A stretch of 64,000 nt of DNA from Imperialibacter sp964351395 (GCA_964351395.1 CAYGOF010000010.1:62001-126000); one strand, 5' to 3'; shown: positions 15,924 through 27,189, numbered from the stretch's first letter. The notes: generated by a model not told the origin, from the sequence alone. Program-made: numbers and translations.

Positions 15924-17528
15924 ATGGAAACATCAAGAATAGATATACCAGGAGTGAAGGTAAACGGAACGATGTTGAATGGGTATGACTCCATTCTGAC
16001 TCCCGAAGCCATCGAATTTGTGGTGTTGCTGCACCGCAAGTTTAACAAAAGAAGAATCCAGCTTTTAAAAGATCGGGAGGCAAGGCAAAAGGCCATTGAT
16101 GCAGGTCAGCTTCCTGATTTTCTTCTGGACACCAAAGAGATACGTGATGGGAACTGGCAAGTAGCTCCCATTCCGGCTGACCTACAGGACAGACGCACAG
16201 AAATTACTGGGCCGGTCGATAGAAAAATGGTGATCAATGCCCTCAACTCTGGTGCAAAGGTATTCATGGCCGACTTCGAAGACGCTAACTCGCCCACGTG
16301 GGAAAATTGCATCGAAGGTCAGGTCAATCTTAAGGACGCCATCCTAAGGGAAATAGACTTTACAGCGCCTAATGGCAAACTTTATGCGTTGAAGGCGGAA
16401 GTTGCCACGCTTGTGGTGCGGCCCAGGGGCTGGCACTTAACCGAGAAGCATGTCGAAGTAGACGGGCAGCCTTTGTCGGCATCACTGTTCGACTTTGGGC
16501 TTTACTTTTTTCATAATGTTCATGCCCTTATCGAAAAGGGGTCGGGGCCCTATTATTATCTTCCCAAGCTCGAAAGTCACCTTGAGGCACGTTTGTGGAA
16601 CGATGTTTTCGTGGAAGCACAAGAGTTGCTCGGTATTCCCCAAGCGACCATAAAGGTCACGGTGTTGGTGGAAACTATATTAGCCAGCTTCGAGATGGAG
16701 GAAATCCTTTATGAACTAAAGGATCATATTGCAGGCATGAATGCAGGCAGGTGGGACTATATTTTCAGTACCATCAAAAAATTAAGGCATCACAAGGCGT
16801 TTGTTTTACCGGATCGTGCTCAGATCACAATGGGTGTCCATTTTATGAAATCCTACGCTGAGCTTTTGGTGAAAACTTGCCACAAACGGGGTGCCCATGC
16901 CATAGGAGGCATGTCTGCTTTTATTCCTTCAAAGGACGAGGCAGCGAACAACCTTGCTTTCCAAAAGGTGCATCAGGACAAGAAGAATGAAGCGAGCCAG
17001 GGCTATGATGGCACCTGGGTTGCTCACCCATTTCTGGTGCCTGCGGCGATGGAGGAGTTCGATGCAGTTTTAAAAACGAAGCCACATCAAAAAAACGTGA
17101 TGCGAGCAGATGTAAAAGTGGGTAGGGACGATCTTTTGAACACGCACATTGATGGGGCAAAGATCACGGAAAATGGCTTGCGTTTAAATATCAATGTGGG
17201 GATACTCTATATAGAGTCATGGCTTCAGGGTACTGGCGCCGCCGCTTTGTACAACCTCATGGAAGACGCTGCTACAGCTGAAATATCGAGGGCACAGGTG
17301 TGGCAGTGGTTGCACAGCGAAGGTTTGACTCTTGATGATGGCAGGGCCGTCGATCTTAGCTTGTATCAAACACTTTTTGAGGAAGAAATGACCAATGCTG
17401 CGCAGCTTCTGGGCAAAGAAAGAGTATCTACCGGTAAGTTGAAGATGGCTGCCGAATTGTTTGATAAGCTTGTAAGAGAAGAAGACTTTACCGACTTTCT
17501 TACCCTCGATGCCTATCAATTGCTTTGA
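15924..17528 (+). CDS. aceB: malate synthase A
   Basis: The 534-residue length matches malate synthase A. Family signatures are clear: KVFMADFEDANSPTWEN near 115, VVRPRGWHLTEKHV near 165, GMNAGRWDYIFSTIKKL near 273 and NVGILYIESWLQGTGAAALY near 425. The enzyme condenses glyoxylate with acetyl-CoA to give malate in the glyoxylate shunt or in glycolate use. No isocitrate lyase gene is adjacent. The next gene is an LctP-type permease, a family whose members carry lactate and glycolate. Confidence 0.97.
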   Translation: METSRIDIPGVKVNGTMLNGYDSILTPEAIEFVVLLHRKFNKRRIQLLKDREARQKAIDAGQLPDFLLDTKEIRDGNWQVAPIPADLQDRRTEITGPVDRKMVINALNSGAKVFMADFEDANSPTWENCIEGQVNLKDAILREIDFTAPNGKLYALKAEVATLVVRPRGWHLTEKHVEVDGQPLSASLFDFGLYFFHNVHALIEKGSGPYYYLPKLESHLEARLWNDVFVEAQELLGIPQATIKVTVLVETILASFEMEEILYELKDHIAGMNAGRWDYIFSTIKKLRHHKAFVLPDRAQITMGVHFMKSYAELLVKTCHKRGAHAIGGMSAFIPSKDEAANNLAFQKVHQDKKNEASQGYDGTWVAHPFLVPAAMEEFDAVLKTKPHQKNVMRADVKVGRDDLLNTHIDGAKITENGLRLNINVGILYIESWLQGTGAAALYNLMEDAATAEISRAQVWQWLHSEGLTLDDGRAVDLSLYQTLFEEEMTNAAQLLGKERVSTGKLKMAAELFDKLVREEDFTDFLTLDAYQLL

Positions 17529-17648
17529 GCGGCTGGGTAGGTAATCGGAATTAATTTATCTTCAAGACAGACTGTTGGGCAGATGTTGAGCGAACAACTT
17601 TGCCTTTAAAACAGGCCTCTTTTGGGCAACGTTATAAACAACATACCT

Positions 17649-19346
17649 ATGTCTTTATCCGTACTTTCATTTCTTGCGCTTTTCCCTATCCTGGTAGTTG
17701 CTATAATGCTGGCTGGTTTTCGCGTTTCAGCTCGAGTTTCAATGCCCATCGGCTTTCTCCTTACTGCCATCGTGGCATTTGTTGCCTGGGATTTTCCATT
17801 GACTAATATTTTCGCTTCTACAATTCAGGGACTGTTCATCACTTTCGATATCCTTTATATCATCTTTGGAGCCATTTTGATGCTCACCTTATTGAATTAC
17901 TCGGGTGCTATTACTGTCATCCGGCGTGGCTTTTCAGACATCAGCACCGACAGGCGGGTGCAGGTCGTTATCATTGTTTGGCTGTTTGGTTCGTTCATTG
18001 AAGGGGCTGCCGGATTTGGTACACCGGCCGCAATTGTTGCGCCGCTTCTGGTTGCCATGGGTTTTCCATCTATGGCTGCAGTAATGCTCGGCATGATGGT
18101 GCAAAGTACGGCCGTTACCTTCGGGGCCGTGGGCACACCAGTGCTGGTCGGATTGAGAGGTGGCTTGCAAGGGGTCGACTTTGAAAACCAGCTTGCGGCA
18201 GCCAATATAAGTGTCCTGGACTATCTCCACATAGTGACCAGCCAAGTGGTGGTGTTGCACGCCATTGCCGGGGTTTTAATGCCGGTGTTTATGATTTGCA
18301 TGATGACTCGCTTTTTTGGAGCGAATCGAAGCTGGCGGGAGGGCTTCGCGATGATCCCATTCGCAATCCTTGGCGGATTAGCATTCACGATCCCTTACGT
18401 GATTACAGGATTTATCCTGGGGCCGGAATTTCCTTCTTTATTTGGAGCGCTTGTTGGTTTGGGGATAGTCGTTTGGGCTGCCAAAAGGAGATTTTTGCTG
18501 CCTAAGACAACCTGGGACTTTCCATCCCGGGAAAATTGGCCCAGCGAATGGATGGGTCGACTTGAAGTGAAGGATGATGATAAACTGGATAAAGCTCCTT
18601 TTTCGTTGGCCTTCGCCTGGGCTCCGTATTTTTTGGTTGCGGCACTTCTGGTACTTAGCCGTCTTCCTCAGCTGCCCATAAAGAACATGCTTACCAGTAT
18701 TGCCATTAGTTATAATCAAATCCTTGGTACCACTATCTCAGCAAGCAGCACACCTTTTTATCTTCCAGGTACGATCATGATTATAGCTGGGATCCTGACT
18801 GTTTTCTTACACAAAATGGAGTGGCCGAAGGTGAAAGAAGCATTTTCAGACAGTAGTAAAATGATTTTGGGAGCTGGTTTTGTTTTGATTTTCACGGTGC
18901 CCATGGTCAGAATCTATATCAACTCAGGAGTTAATCCTGGAAGCATCCCTGGAATGCCTATTGTAATGGCTGAATGGGTGGCATCCAATGTCGGAAAGAT
19001 TTACCCACTATTTGCCCCTTCAATTGGCGCATTAGGGGCCTTCATCGCCGGCAGTAATACCGTCAGCAACCTTATGTTTAGTTTTTTTCAGTTTGGTGTG
19101 GCTGAGCGGCTGCTTATGCCAGGTACATTGATGGTAGCGCTCCAGGCAGTAGGGGCGGCGGCGGGAAACATGATAGCCATACACAATATTGTAGCTGCGT
19201 CGGCGACCGTGGGTTTTCTTGGCCAAGAAGGCCTCATCCTAAGAAAGACAATCATCCCTACTATTTACTACTTGCTGGTGATCGGCGTTTTGGGGTTGTT
19301 GGCTATGAACTTCTTAGAGATTGTCGACCCATTGTTCGGGTTATAG
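17649..19346 (+). CDS. LctP-family L-lactate/glycolate permease
   Basis: The product is about 565 residues with 13 or so hydrophobic helices. Family motifs include IEGAAGFGTPAAIVAPLLVAMGF near 120, STAVTFGAVGTPVLVGL near 155, SIGALGAFIAGSNTVSNLMF near 455 and AVGAAAGNMIAIHNIVAASA near 495. LctP/LldP/GlcA proteins import lactate or glycolate. ATG at 17649 is preferred over the upstream TTG at 17622. It is co-directional with malate synthase (120 bases), which would suit glycolate use through glyoxylate. It is convergent with lptD. Confidence 0.93.
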   Translation: MSLSVLSFLALFPILVVAIMLAGFRVSARVSMPIGFLLTAIVAFVAWDFPLTNIFASTIQGLFITFDILYIIFGAILMLTLLNYSGAITVIRRGFSDISTDRRVQVVIIVWLFGSFIEGAAGFGTPAAIVAPLLVAMGFPSMAAVMLGMMVQSTAVTFGAVGTPVLVGLRGGLQGVDFENQLAAANISVLDYLHIVTSQVVVLHAIAGVLMPVFMICMMTRFFGANRSWREGFAMIPFAILGGLAFTIPYVITGFILGPEFPSLFGALVGLGIVVWAAKRRFLLPKTTWDFPSRENWPSEWMGRLEVKDDDKLDKAPFSLAFAWAPYFLVAALLVLSRLPQLPIKNMLTSIAISYNQILGTTISASSTPFYLPGTIMIIAGILTVFLHKMEWPKVKEAFSDSSKMILGAGFVLIFTVPMVRIYINSGVNPGSIPGMPIVMAEWVASNVGKIYPLFAPSIGALGAFIAGSNTVSNLMFSFFQFGVAERLLMPGTLMVALQAVGAAAGNMIAIHNIVAASATVGFLGQEGLILRKTIIPTIYYLLVIGVLGLLAMNFLEIVDPLFGL

Positions 19347-19371
19347 CAGTTGGTACAGGATTGACCGCCAC

Positions 19372-22143
19372 TTAGAAAGAATCGAAAAAGCTTCTTTGCT
19401 TGCTCAATTTAAGATCCTGAAGTAAGGCCGATTTTGCTCTTAACGTAACTGAATAGGAGGTGAAGCGCCCGAAGGGCGTCCAGTCCACAGAAAGCTCCCA
19501 GCAGTGGATATCTCTGATGATACCAAGTCGGGTTTGGGTGATTTCTTTGTTCTTGAAATCATATCCCGAGCTAAAAGTAATCTTCGTGTTGTCGGTAATA
19601 GAGGTGTTGCCATTCATCGTAAACGACTGTGTGATAGTTGGGTCGTTGTAGCCAATCTTCCTGAAATCAATATTGTAACTGAGCCGGAGGTCCCAGGGGA
19701 TATCAAAATCGACGTATTGATCAGGATGGGTTCGTATGTAATCCTTTTCGGCTTCGGTGCCGAACTCACTCTCCTTGTCTTGATTTTGTTTTTCAGTTGC
19801 TTTAGGGTTAAGGCTTGTACTGAGGGCAATATTGGCATTGCTTAGGTTGCCGAATCCCTGGCCGTGGTTCCAAGTATACTCATCCACTTTAGTTTGATAC
19901 ACTCTGCGTGTCCCCGATGTACTGGTGGTGACACTATCGAGCACGTAGAGGTAGGGATCAAGTGTCATTCTGTAGTTAACGTCAAGCTTGTTAAAAAGAA
20001 GTGTTCTGGTAGTGAAATTGAAATTGCTAAGATTGAAGGAGTCTGCCAGGAGGTTATAGGAGCTGCTAACTGAAAGGTTGTCGAGAAGCTTTACTTTCTT
20101 GAATTCCTGTGTGCTGTCCTTTTTGTCGCGGACCTTCATTTCGAAATTATTGCTCAGAGAAAACCCAATACTTCCTGATTTACCTGTTGTGGGGCCCCCA
20201 AAAACAAAGCCTTCATATTTTGAATACAGCTTAGTGTTGCCCAGTGTGTCGCTTTGGACATTTTGATAAATCCCGAACCTCTCCTCAGAAAAGTCAGGTG
20301 AGTACGACATGGAAATTGTAGGGGTCATCACGTGACGTATCGCTTCTACTTTTTCGCCTTTGACGAAAAGCATGCCATAAAGGCGAGTTGAAAAGCCTGT
20401 GCCAAAATTGTAGGCACCCGCCCTGCTAAAGCCTTGAATGGTGTCGGCTACTACTTTCCTTTGTTCATCGTCCCAGCGCCTGTTGAGCTCTTTAAGGTAC
20501 CACCATTCTGTGTAGTTGAAACTTGGACTTACACTTACGAACTTGAATACGTTGAATGTGGTCGAAATAGGTATTGAATGGCGCCCACCATTTTTAGAAT
20601 TACGCAGCATGCCCGGTAGGTTGTCGGAATTTACTGGTAAGTATTGCTCAGAACCCTCAATACTGGCATTGTAATTAGGGTTCAGGTTATTGAATTCATT
20701 TTTCAAGCTGAAGTTATGAGATACACTGAGTTTATCAAGCACACTTCCGTTGCCAGGAGTAACCCAAGCAAGTGGAAAAAAGCGGTTAGTGTTAAGCGTG
20801 AATTCCGGAGCCGAAATTGTCATTGATTTCGTCTGCACATTTTGGCTTTGTCTGAAGTTTAAAGAAGCATTGAACGGTGTGCCAGTAAAGGTTTTGCTCA
20901 TGCTCACACTCGAGTTGAACTGCGAGTTGGTGTTGAACTGTACGCTTTGGTAGTTGTTCTGACTATAGGTGGAGCTACCGGCATTCACAGACGAAGATAT
21001 CCGAAAAGTTCCCTTAGTTTCGGGTGTGTGACTCCAGCGGATCCAGTAATCTCTTGTTGATAGGCTGTCTTCCTCGTTTTCACCCTTATTTCTGTTGAAC
21101 TGCAGGCTGGCCGATCCATTGTAAGCGTATCTTTTCTTGTATCGAAAGTCAGACGAAAGGCCGTAACTGCCTTTAGAAAAGACCTGGCCCTTCAGCTCGA
21201 GGTCCATGTAATCGTTGATGGCAAAGTAGTAGCCACCTTCTTTTAAGAAAAAGCCCCTCCTTCTTTCTTCGCCATATTTAGGCACCAATATACCTGATAC
21301 TTTCTTTTTAGGCTGCGGAAACATACCAAAGGCAAATCCAATAGGTGTAGGGATGGATCGGAAATGCAAGTTGAAAGGACCTGAAACGACCTTATTGCCT
21401 GGAATCACTTTTAACTTACTTGAACTGATGTGAAAATGCGGATCCTCCAGGTTGCAGGTTGTGTACTTCGCATTTCTGATAAAAAGCTCACTACTAGCAT
21501 TCATTTTCACTTTTTCCCCGTGCATATATGCATCACCCTGCTGAGTGACAATGCCATTGACCAAGGCCTTTCTGCTTTTAAAGTTGTAGGTCATGTCCTG
21601 GGCATTGTAACTCTCGTCACCTTCTGTGAAAACGGGTACTCCAACTTTTTTTCCGGCAGTATCCAGCGAGTAGTTGGCTTGAATAGTATTGGTTGGCCAG
21701 TCAATGTCGATCTTACTGCCTTGCAGTTCAATTTTGCCGTAGTTAATTTTCCCTTCGCCATAAAGCGTCACCTTTTGAGTGGTGACATCGAGGAAGATTG
21801 AATCAGCCGCTTCATAAGTTATAGCCGTTTCTATATCACTTTTAGGAGCTGCTTTAGCAGCCTTAGTACTATCAGACTTTATTGTATCTGCAGGTAGTTG
21901 ACTGGCTGCAAGAGAATCTATATCTACGTTTTGAAAAAAATCGGACCCGGGCAGGCTTAGGGTATCACTCCCTAGAAAACGCTGTTCCGGTTTAGGCACT
22001 AAGGTGTCTCCCATAATGGCGGGAAGGCCTTTTTTAACTAAAGAGCTGTCTTGACTGGATTGTTGGCCCAGATTTTGCCCCTGCACTGAAGTGCCTATAA
22101 TGATGCCGATAGCAAGTAGTAAGGCATTTTTTATTGGGGACAT
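19372..22143 (-). CDS. lptD: Bacteroidota-type LPS-assembly protein LptD
   Basis: This 923-residue outer-membrane protein has a signal peptide (residues 1-22) and a low-complexity linker. An OstA-like periplasmic domain (about 105-260: VTLYGEGKINYGKIELQGSKIDID) is followed by a long beta-barrel rich in alternating aromatic residues (about 270-923). The Bacteroidota LptD family shares this layout. LptD inserts lipopolysaccharide into the outer leaflet with LptE. The gene is divergent from the amidase gene and convergent with the permease gene, whose stop lies 25 bases from its own. It is presumably essential. Confidence 0.9.
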   Translation of the reverse strand: MSPIKNALLLAIGIIIGTSVQGQNLGQQSSQDSSLVKKGLPAIMGDTLVPKPEQRFLGSDTLSLPGSDFFQNVDIDSLAASQLPADTIKSDSTKAAKAAPKSDIETAITYEAADSIFLDVTTQKVTLYGEGKINYGKIELQGSKIDIDWPTNTIQANYSLDTAGKKVGVPVFTEGDESYNAQDMTYNFKSRKALVNGIVTQQGDAYMHGEKVKMNASSELFIRNAKYTTCNLEDPHFHISSSKLKVIPGNKVVSGPFNLHFRSIPTPIGFAFGMFPQPKKKVSGILVPKYGEERRRGFFLKEGGYYFAINDYMDLELKGQVFSKGSYGLSSDFRYKKRYAYNGSASLQFNRNKGENEEDSLSTRDYWIRWSHTPETKGTFRISSSVNAGSSTYSQNNYQSVQFNTNSQFNSSVSMSKTFTGTPFNASLNFRQSQNVQTKSMTISAPEFTLNTNRFFPLAWVTPGNGSVLDKLSVSHNFSLKNEFNNLNPNYNASIEGSEQYLPVNSDNLPGMLRNSKNGGRHSIPISTTFNVFKFVSVSPSFNYTEWWYLKELNRRWDDEQRKVVADTIQGFSRAGAYNFGTGFSTRLYGMLFVKGEKVEAIRHVMTPTISMSYSPDFSEERFGIYQNVQSDTLGNTKLYSKYEGFVFGGPTTGKSGSIGFSLSNNFEMKVRDKKDSTQEFKKVKLLDNLSVSSSYNLLADSFNLSNFNFTTRTLLFNKLDVNYRMTLDPYLYVLDSVTTSTSGTRRVYQTKVDEYTWNHGQGFGNLSNANIALSTSLNPKATEKQNQDKESEFGTEAEKDYIRTHPDQYVDFDIPWDLRLSYNIDFRKIGYNDPTITQSFTMNGNTSITDNTKITFSSGYDFKNKEITQTRLGIIRDIHCWELSVDWTPFGRFTSYSVTLRAKSALLQDLKLSKQRSFFDSF

Positions 22144-22218
22144 TTAAAATTTGGACAATTTGAAATGATTATTTGAAATGAGTGGCCAGATTTCAGTTTC
22201 TGACAAAAATTTTCAATT

Positions 22219-23040
<822 letters not shown>

Positions 23041-23050
23041 ATCAGACTAA

Positions 23051-24004
23051 GTGAGATTTACAAAAGAATTTAAAGTAGGCATATTTACCCTCTTATCCGG
23101 TGTACTCCTGTACTACGGTTTTAATTTCCTGAAGGGGACTGATTTTTTTTCCAAAACCAATAAGTATTATGCCTTGTACGAAACTATTGACGGACTGAAG
23201 GTCGCCAATTCAGTCATTGTTCATGGTTATTCGGTGGGAAGAATTAGTAAAATTCGAATCCTGCAGAACAGAAATAACATGGTTTTAGTAGAGATGACTA
23301 TCGACGAAGATATTGTTCTAACGGACTCAACTACCGCAAAGCTCTACAATCTTGATTTCCTCGGTAGCAAGGCGATAGAGCTGAGTATTGAAAACGTTGG
23401 CAATCCTGTTGAGGATGGAGACACGCTGATCTCGGAGATTGACAAAGGTGTGACCGACTTCCTCAAAGAAAGCGCCGCGCCAGTGGCAGACAACCTGGGC
23501 ATCACCATCAGAAGAATCAACGAGATTTTGCTGGGACTCCAGGGAAGCGGCGAGAAAATAAATGGCACTATTGGAGAGCTCCAGGTAATGGCTCAGAGGG
23601 TCAACGGCATTATTGGTGAAAATCGCGAAGAGCTTAGCAAAGTGATGGTTTCTTTTAACGTGTTGGCGGCCCAACTTAGCCAAACCATAGCCAAGATTGA
23701 CCCTATTTTGGTAAATGCTAATGGCGCTATCGAAAAAGTAAATGCACTGGAACTACAAGCCACTTTGGACGAAACACAGCAACTGCTTTCTCATGTCAAT
23801 ACAACCCTCGACATGTTCAATAAAGGTGAAGGAACTGTAGGCCGATTGCTGAAGGAGGACTCTATTTACGCTAACCTTAACAAGACCATCGAGGACCTTG
23901 ATAGCCTGTTGGTGCATGTCAATACCTACCCCAAACATTTCTTTGCTCCTCTGGGAAAGAGTCGGAAGAAAATCGAAAAGGACCTGGCAAAAGAGAGAAA
24001 TTGA
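23051..24004 (+). CDS. MlaD-family MCE-domain protein
   Basis: The 317-residue protein starts at GTG (23051). One N-terminal membrane segment (about residues 8-26) is followed by a single MCE domain (about 37-115, ALYETIDGLKVANSVIVHGYSVGRI) and a long alpha-helical tail with heptad-like spacing. Such MlaD-like proteins are the periplasmic lipid-binding part of ABC lipid transporters that move phospholipids between membranes. No MlaE or MlaF gene is adjacent. It is probably cotranscribed with the upstream amidase gene. Confidence 0.9.
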   Translation: MRFTKEFKVGIFTLLSGVLLYYGFNFLKGTDFFSKTNKYYALYETIDGLKVANSVIVHGYSVGRISKIRILQNRNNMVLVEMTIDEDIVLTDSTTAKLYNLDFLGSKAIELSIENVGNPVEDGDTLISEIDKGVTDFLKESAAPVADNLGITIRRINEILLGLQGSGEKINGTIGELQVMAQRVNGIIGENREELSKVMVSFNVLAAQLSQTIAKIDPILVNANGAIEKVNALELQATLDETQQLLSHVNTTLDMFNKGEGTVGRLLKEDSIYANLNKTIEDLDSLLVHVNTYPKHFFAPLGKSRKKIEKDLAKERN

Positions 24005-24083
24005 TCCTTTTCAGCTAATTTGGGTTAATCTTACATTACGCTGACTGTTTCAATAGAAGTGAGCGATTAACCCACTATTTGAT

Positions 24084-25724
24084 ATGGATTTGGCATTCAA
24101 TAAAAATGACGACTCATTAAAACTCCTTGTTGCTGAGCTCAATAAGAAACTCTCAGAAGTTAAGAAGGGTGGAGGCACGAAGAAGATAGATGCACACCAC
24201 GCCAAAGGAAAACTCACCGCCCGAGAAAGAATCAATCAGCTGATCGACAAGGACTCTCAATTCCTCGAAGTAGGTGCTTTCGTTGGAGATGGCATGTATC
24301 AGGAATATGGAGGTTGCCCGTCTGGTGGTGTGGTAGTTGGCATTGGCTATGTGAGTAAGCGACAATGCGTAATTGTAGCCAATGATGCGACCGTCAAAGC
24401 TGGGGCCTGGTTTCCCATTACAGCCAAAAAGAACCTCAGGGCGCAAGAGATAGCCATAGAAAACCGTCTTCCCATCATTTACCTGGTGGATAGCGCTGGC
24501 GTGTTTCTTCCGCTACAGGATGAGATATTCCCTGACAAGGAGCACTTCGGCAGGCAGTTTCGCAACAATGCACTTATGTCGAGCATGGGGATTGTGCAGG
24601 TGGCAGCCATCATGGGTAGCTGTGTAGCTGGAGGCGCCTATCTTCCCATTATGTCCGATGAGGCGTTGATTGTTGAAGGAACAGGATCCATTTTTCTGGC
24701 GGGAAGTTATCTGGTGAAGGCAGCTGTTGGTGAGGATGTGGACAACGAAACTTTGGGAGGAGCAGCGACCCATTGTGAGGTTTCGGGAGTTACGGATAAC
24801 AGGTACCCGAATGATGAGGCTTGCCTGGCGGCCGTAAGAAATATTTTTGATAAAATCGGCTCACCTGATAGCGCAGGTTTTGATAGAACTCAACCAGTTG
24901 AGCCACTTCACCCTGAAAATATCTACGGACTATTTCCTGCAGATAGAGTCAAGCCTTACGATATGCTGGAAGTCATCAAATGTATCGTTGACAAAAATGA
25001 GCTTGACGAGTACAAGCCAGAATATGGAAAGACCCTGATTTGCGCCCATGCAAGGATAGATGGGTGGGCGGTGGGCATTGTTGCCAATCAACGTAAAATA
25101 GTCAAAGCAAAGAAAGGCGCCGGAGCATCAGCCGAAATGCAAATGGGCGGGGTGATTTATAGCGACTCGGCGGATAAGGCAGCACGATTTGTCATGAATT
25201 GCAATCAGCGTAAGATACCTCTTGTGTTTTTGCACGATGTCAGTGGCTTTATGGTGGGCAGTAGGGCAGAACATGGCGGCATCATCAAGGATGGTGCTAA
25301 AATGGTAAATGCAGTGGCCAATTCGGTCGTACCTAAATTTACGTTCATATTGGGTAATTCTTACGGGGCAGGTAACTATGCCATGTGTGGAAAAGCCTAT
25401 GACCCCAGACTAATTTACGCCTGGCCTACAGCTAAGATCGCCGTTATGAGCGGAAACTCTGCGGCTCAAACACTACTGCAAATTAAAGTATCAACACTTA
25501 AAGGGCAGGGAAAAGAAATTACTCCGGAAGCCGAAAAACAATTGCTGGATGAAATTACCGATAGTTACAATCAAAAACTTAGCCCTTACTACGCTGCCTC
25601 ACAGCTTTGGGTAGATGGAATTATTGACCCGATTGACACTCGGAAGATAATTTCGATGGGTATCGAAGCGGCTAATCAGGCACCTATCACCAAACCCTTC
25701 AATGTGGGAGTCATCCAAACATAA
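24084..25724 (+). CDS. acyl-CoA carboxylase beta (carboxyltransferase) subunit, methylcrotonoyl-CoA carboxylase-like
   Basis: The 546-residue length fits the biotin-independent carboxyltransferase subunit of acyl-CoA carboxylases. Motifs include KLTARERINQLIDKDSQFLE near 47, LVDSAGVFLPLQDEIFPDKE near 135, MGSCVAGGAYLPIMSDEAL near 178, DVSGFMVGSRAEHGGIIKDG near 390 and GNSYGAGNYAMCGKAYDPR near 424. The FPDKEHFGR segment resembles methylcrotonoyl-CoA carboxylase beta, used in leucine degradation, more than propionyl-CoA carboxylase. The biotin-carrying alpha subunit is not in this window, so the substrate remains open. Confidence 0.92.
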   Translation: MDLAFNKNDDSLKLLVAELNKKLSEVKKGGGTKKIDAHHAKGKLTARERINQLIDKDSQFLEVGAFVGDGMYQEYGGCPSGGVVVGIGYVSKRQCVIVANDATVKAGAWFPITAKKNLRAQEIAIENRLPIIYLVDSAGVFLPLQDEIFPDKEHFGRQFRNNALMSSMGIVQVAAIMGSCVAGGAYLPIMSDEALIVEGTGSIFLAGSYLVKAAVGEDVDNETLGGAATHCEVSGVTDNRYPNDEACLAAVRNIFDKIGSPDSAGFDRTQPVEPLHPENIYGLFPADRVKPYDMLEVIKCIVDKNELDEYKPEYGKTLICAHARIDGWAVGIVANQRKIVKAKKGAGASAEMQMGGVIYSDSADKAARFVMNCNQRKIPLVFLHDVSGFMVGSRAEHGGIIKDGAKMVNAVANSVVPKFTFILGNSYGAGNYAMCGKAYDPRLIYAWPTAKIAVMSGNSAAQTLLQIKVSTLKGQGKEITPEAEKQLLDEITDSYNQKLSPYYAASQLWVDGIIDPIDTRKIISMGIEAANQAPITKPFNVGVIQT

Positions 25725-25835
25725 AATGAGTTTGATGCTCCATTTAATCAAGAATGTGCTTTTGATTACTGGATTTTTTGCTTCATTTTGAAAGAGAATT
25801 TCATCGGCTTTATAATTAACATCTTACTGGATTAA

Positions 25836-26696
25836 ATGAGTGTTGAATTGATCAATGAGGGGGAGTTGAAAGCACTGGTATCGTTGCTTGATGATGATGA
25901 TACAGAGGTGAGTACGCACGTGGAGGGGAAAATAATGTCGTTGGGCACATCCATTATCCCTTTTTTGGAAGGGGAGTGGGAAAGGAGTTTCAACCCGACT
26001 GTGCAGCGGAGGTTGGAAGACATGATTCATACCCTACAATTCGACCTTTTGCAAGAACGTTTGCAAGTGTGGGTGACGGAGAAGGAAGACAACCTAATGG
26101 AGGGTTTATGGCTAATTGCCACCTATCAGTATCCTGACCTGGAATACAGCAAGTTGAAAATGGATTTTGAACAATTGTTTGTAGATGTTTGGACGGAACA
26201 CAATCCAGACTTAACTCCTTTTGATCAGATCAAAGCGCTGAACAATGCCATTTTCGGAAAATTGAAGTTTAGTGCCAACACCAAGCATTTTCATTCGCCG
26301 GCCAATTCCATGCTCAATGCCGTGTTGGAGTCGCGAAAAGGCAATCCGATTTCCTTATGCGTTGTGTATATGCTGATGGCACAAAAATTAGAAATGCCCG
26401 TGAAAGGAGTGAATTTACCCAATTTGTTTATTCTGACTTATAAAACGGAGAAGCTTCAATTTTATATCAACGTATTCAATAAAGGTCTTATTTTTAGTAG
26501 CGAGGATATCAATAATTATATCGAGCACTTGCACCTGGTGCCTCAGGATTCTTACTATCAGCCATGTTCCAACCTCGACATCATCAAACGAATTCTGCGA
26601 AACCTTATCGTTTCATTCGATAAGCTTGGGGATTACTACCGCACCGACGAGGTAAAGATCTTGTTGAAAGTGTTGGGCGATGAAGAAGTCTATTAA
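25836..26696 (+). CDS. transglutaminase-like (SirB1 family) protein with TPR-like tail
   Basis: The 286-residue protein carries the SirB1_N/transglutaminase-like_2 region (about 130-215): FHSPANSMLNAVLESRKGNPISLCVVYMLMAQKLEMPVKGVNLPNLFIL. The catalytic-type cysteine is in ISLCVVY. The first 90 residues look like helical HEAT-type repeats. The true function of this family is not settled; it is a stand-alone gene here with its own upstream gap. Confidence 0.85.
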   Translation: MSVELINEGELKALVSLLDDDDTEVSTHVEGKIMSLGTSIIPFLEGEWERSFNPTVQRRLEDMIHTLQFDLLQERLQVWVTEKEDNLMEGLWLIATYQYPDLEYSKLKMDFEQLFVDVWTEHNPDLTPFDQIKALNNAIFGKLKFSANTKHFHSPANSMLNAVLESRKGNPISLCVVYMLMAQKLEMPVKGVNLPNLFILTYKTEKLQFYINVFNKGLIFSSEDINNYIEHLHLVPQDSYYQPCSNLDIIKRILRNLIVSFDKLGDYYRTDEVKILLKVLGDEEVY

Positions 26697-26822
26697 CGAC
26701 TTTTGATCATTCAGCCGGTTTAGAATAAATCTTTTGAAATACGTAGTCATTCGTATCAAGACTGGCTAAGTATAAATTTCACTAAATATGTTATTTTCGT
26801 GTGGTTACCAGATTAAACATTC

Positions 26823-27146
26823 ATGAAAATATTTGAAAAGGTTGTGTATTTAGTGTCCTTTATTTTATTGTTTGCCAGCCTGATTATTCGTTTTGTACCT
26901 TCTTCAATTGAAGATCCTTTGGTTTTGACTGGTATTGCGATTATTCTCCCTTATATATTTTTTGGCCTCAAGATGGCAAAGAAGAGCAGAGTTCACTCTG
27001 TTTTACATTTTTTAGTTCTTCTGTCTGGCTTCCTTTGCCTAGATGGTAATGAAATAGGCTTTATGATTTATCTTCTGAGTTACAGCGCCATTTTAACCTA
27101 CGAAACCAAGTGGATATCCTTCATATGGGGTCGAATAAAAAATTAG
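26823..27146 (+). CDS. small hypothetical membrane protein
   Basis: This 107-residue protein has three to four predicted hydrophobic helices (about 5-23, 33-50, 59-73 and 76-92) and basic ends. I do not recognise the family. A proper ATG follows an AT-rich upstream region. A second small membrane-protein frame follows after 43 bases, so the two may be cotranscribed. Confidence 0.6.
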   Translation: MKIFEKVVYLVSFILLFASLIIRFVPSSIEDPLVLTGIAIILPYIFFGLKMAKKSRVHSVLHFLVLLSGFLCLDGNEIGFMIYLLSYSAILTYETKWISFIWGRIKN

Positions 27147-27189
27147 TTTGACTACCACTATCGTATATTGTAGTCAAAGATCATCGAAC

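Noticed and set aside
25746..25767. Weak hairpin AATCAA/TTGATT after the carboxylase gene
   Set aside because: Only six AT-rich pairs, with the T tract six bases away; too weak to call a terminator.
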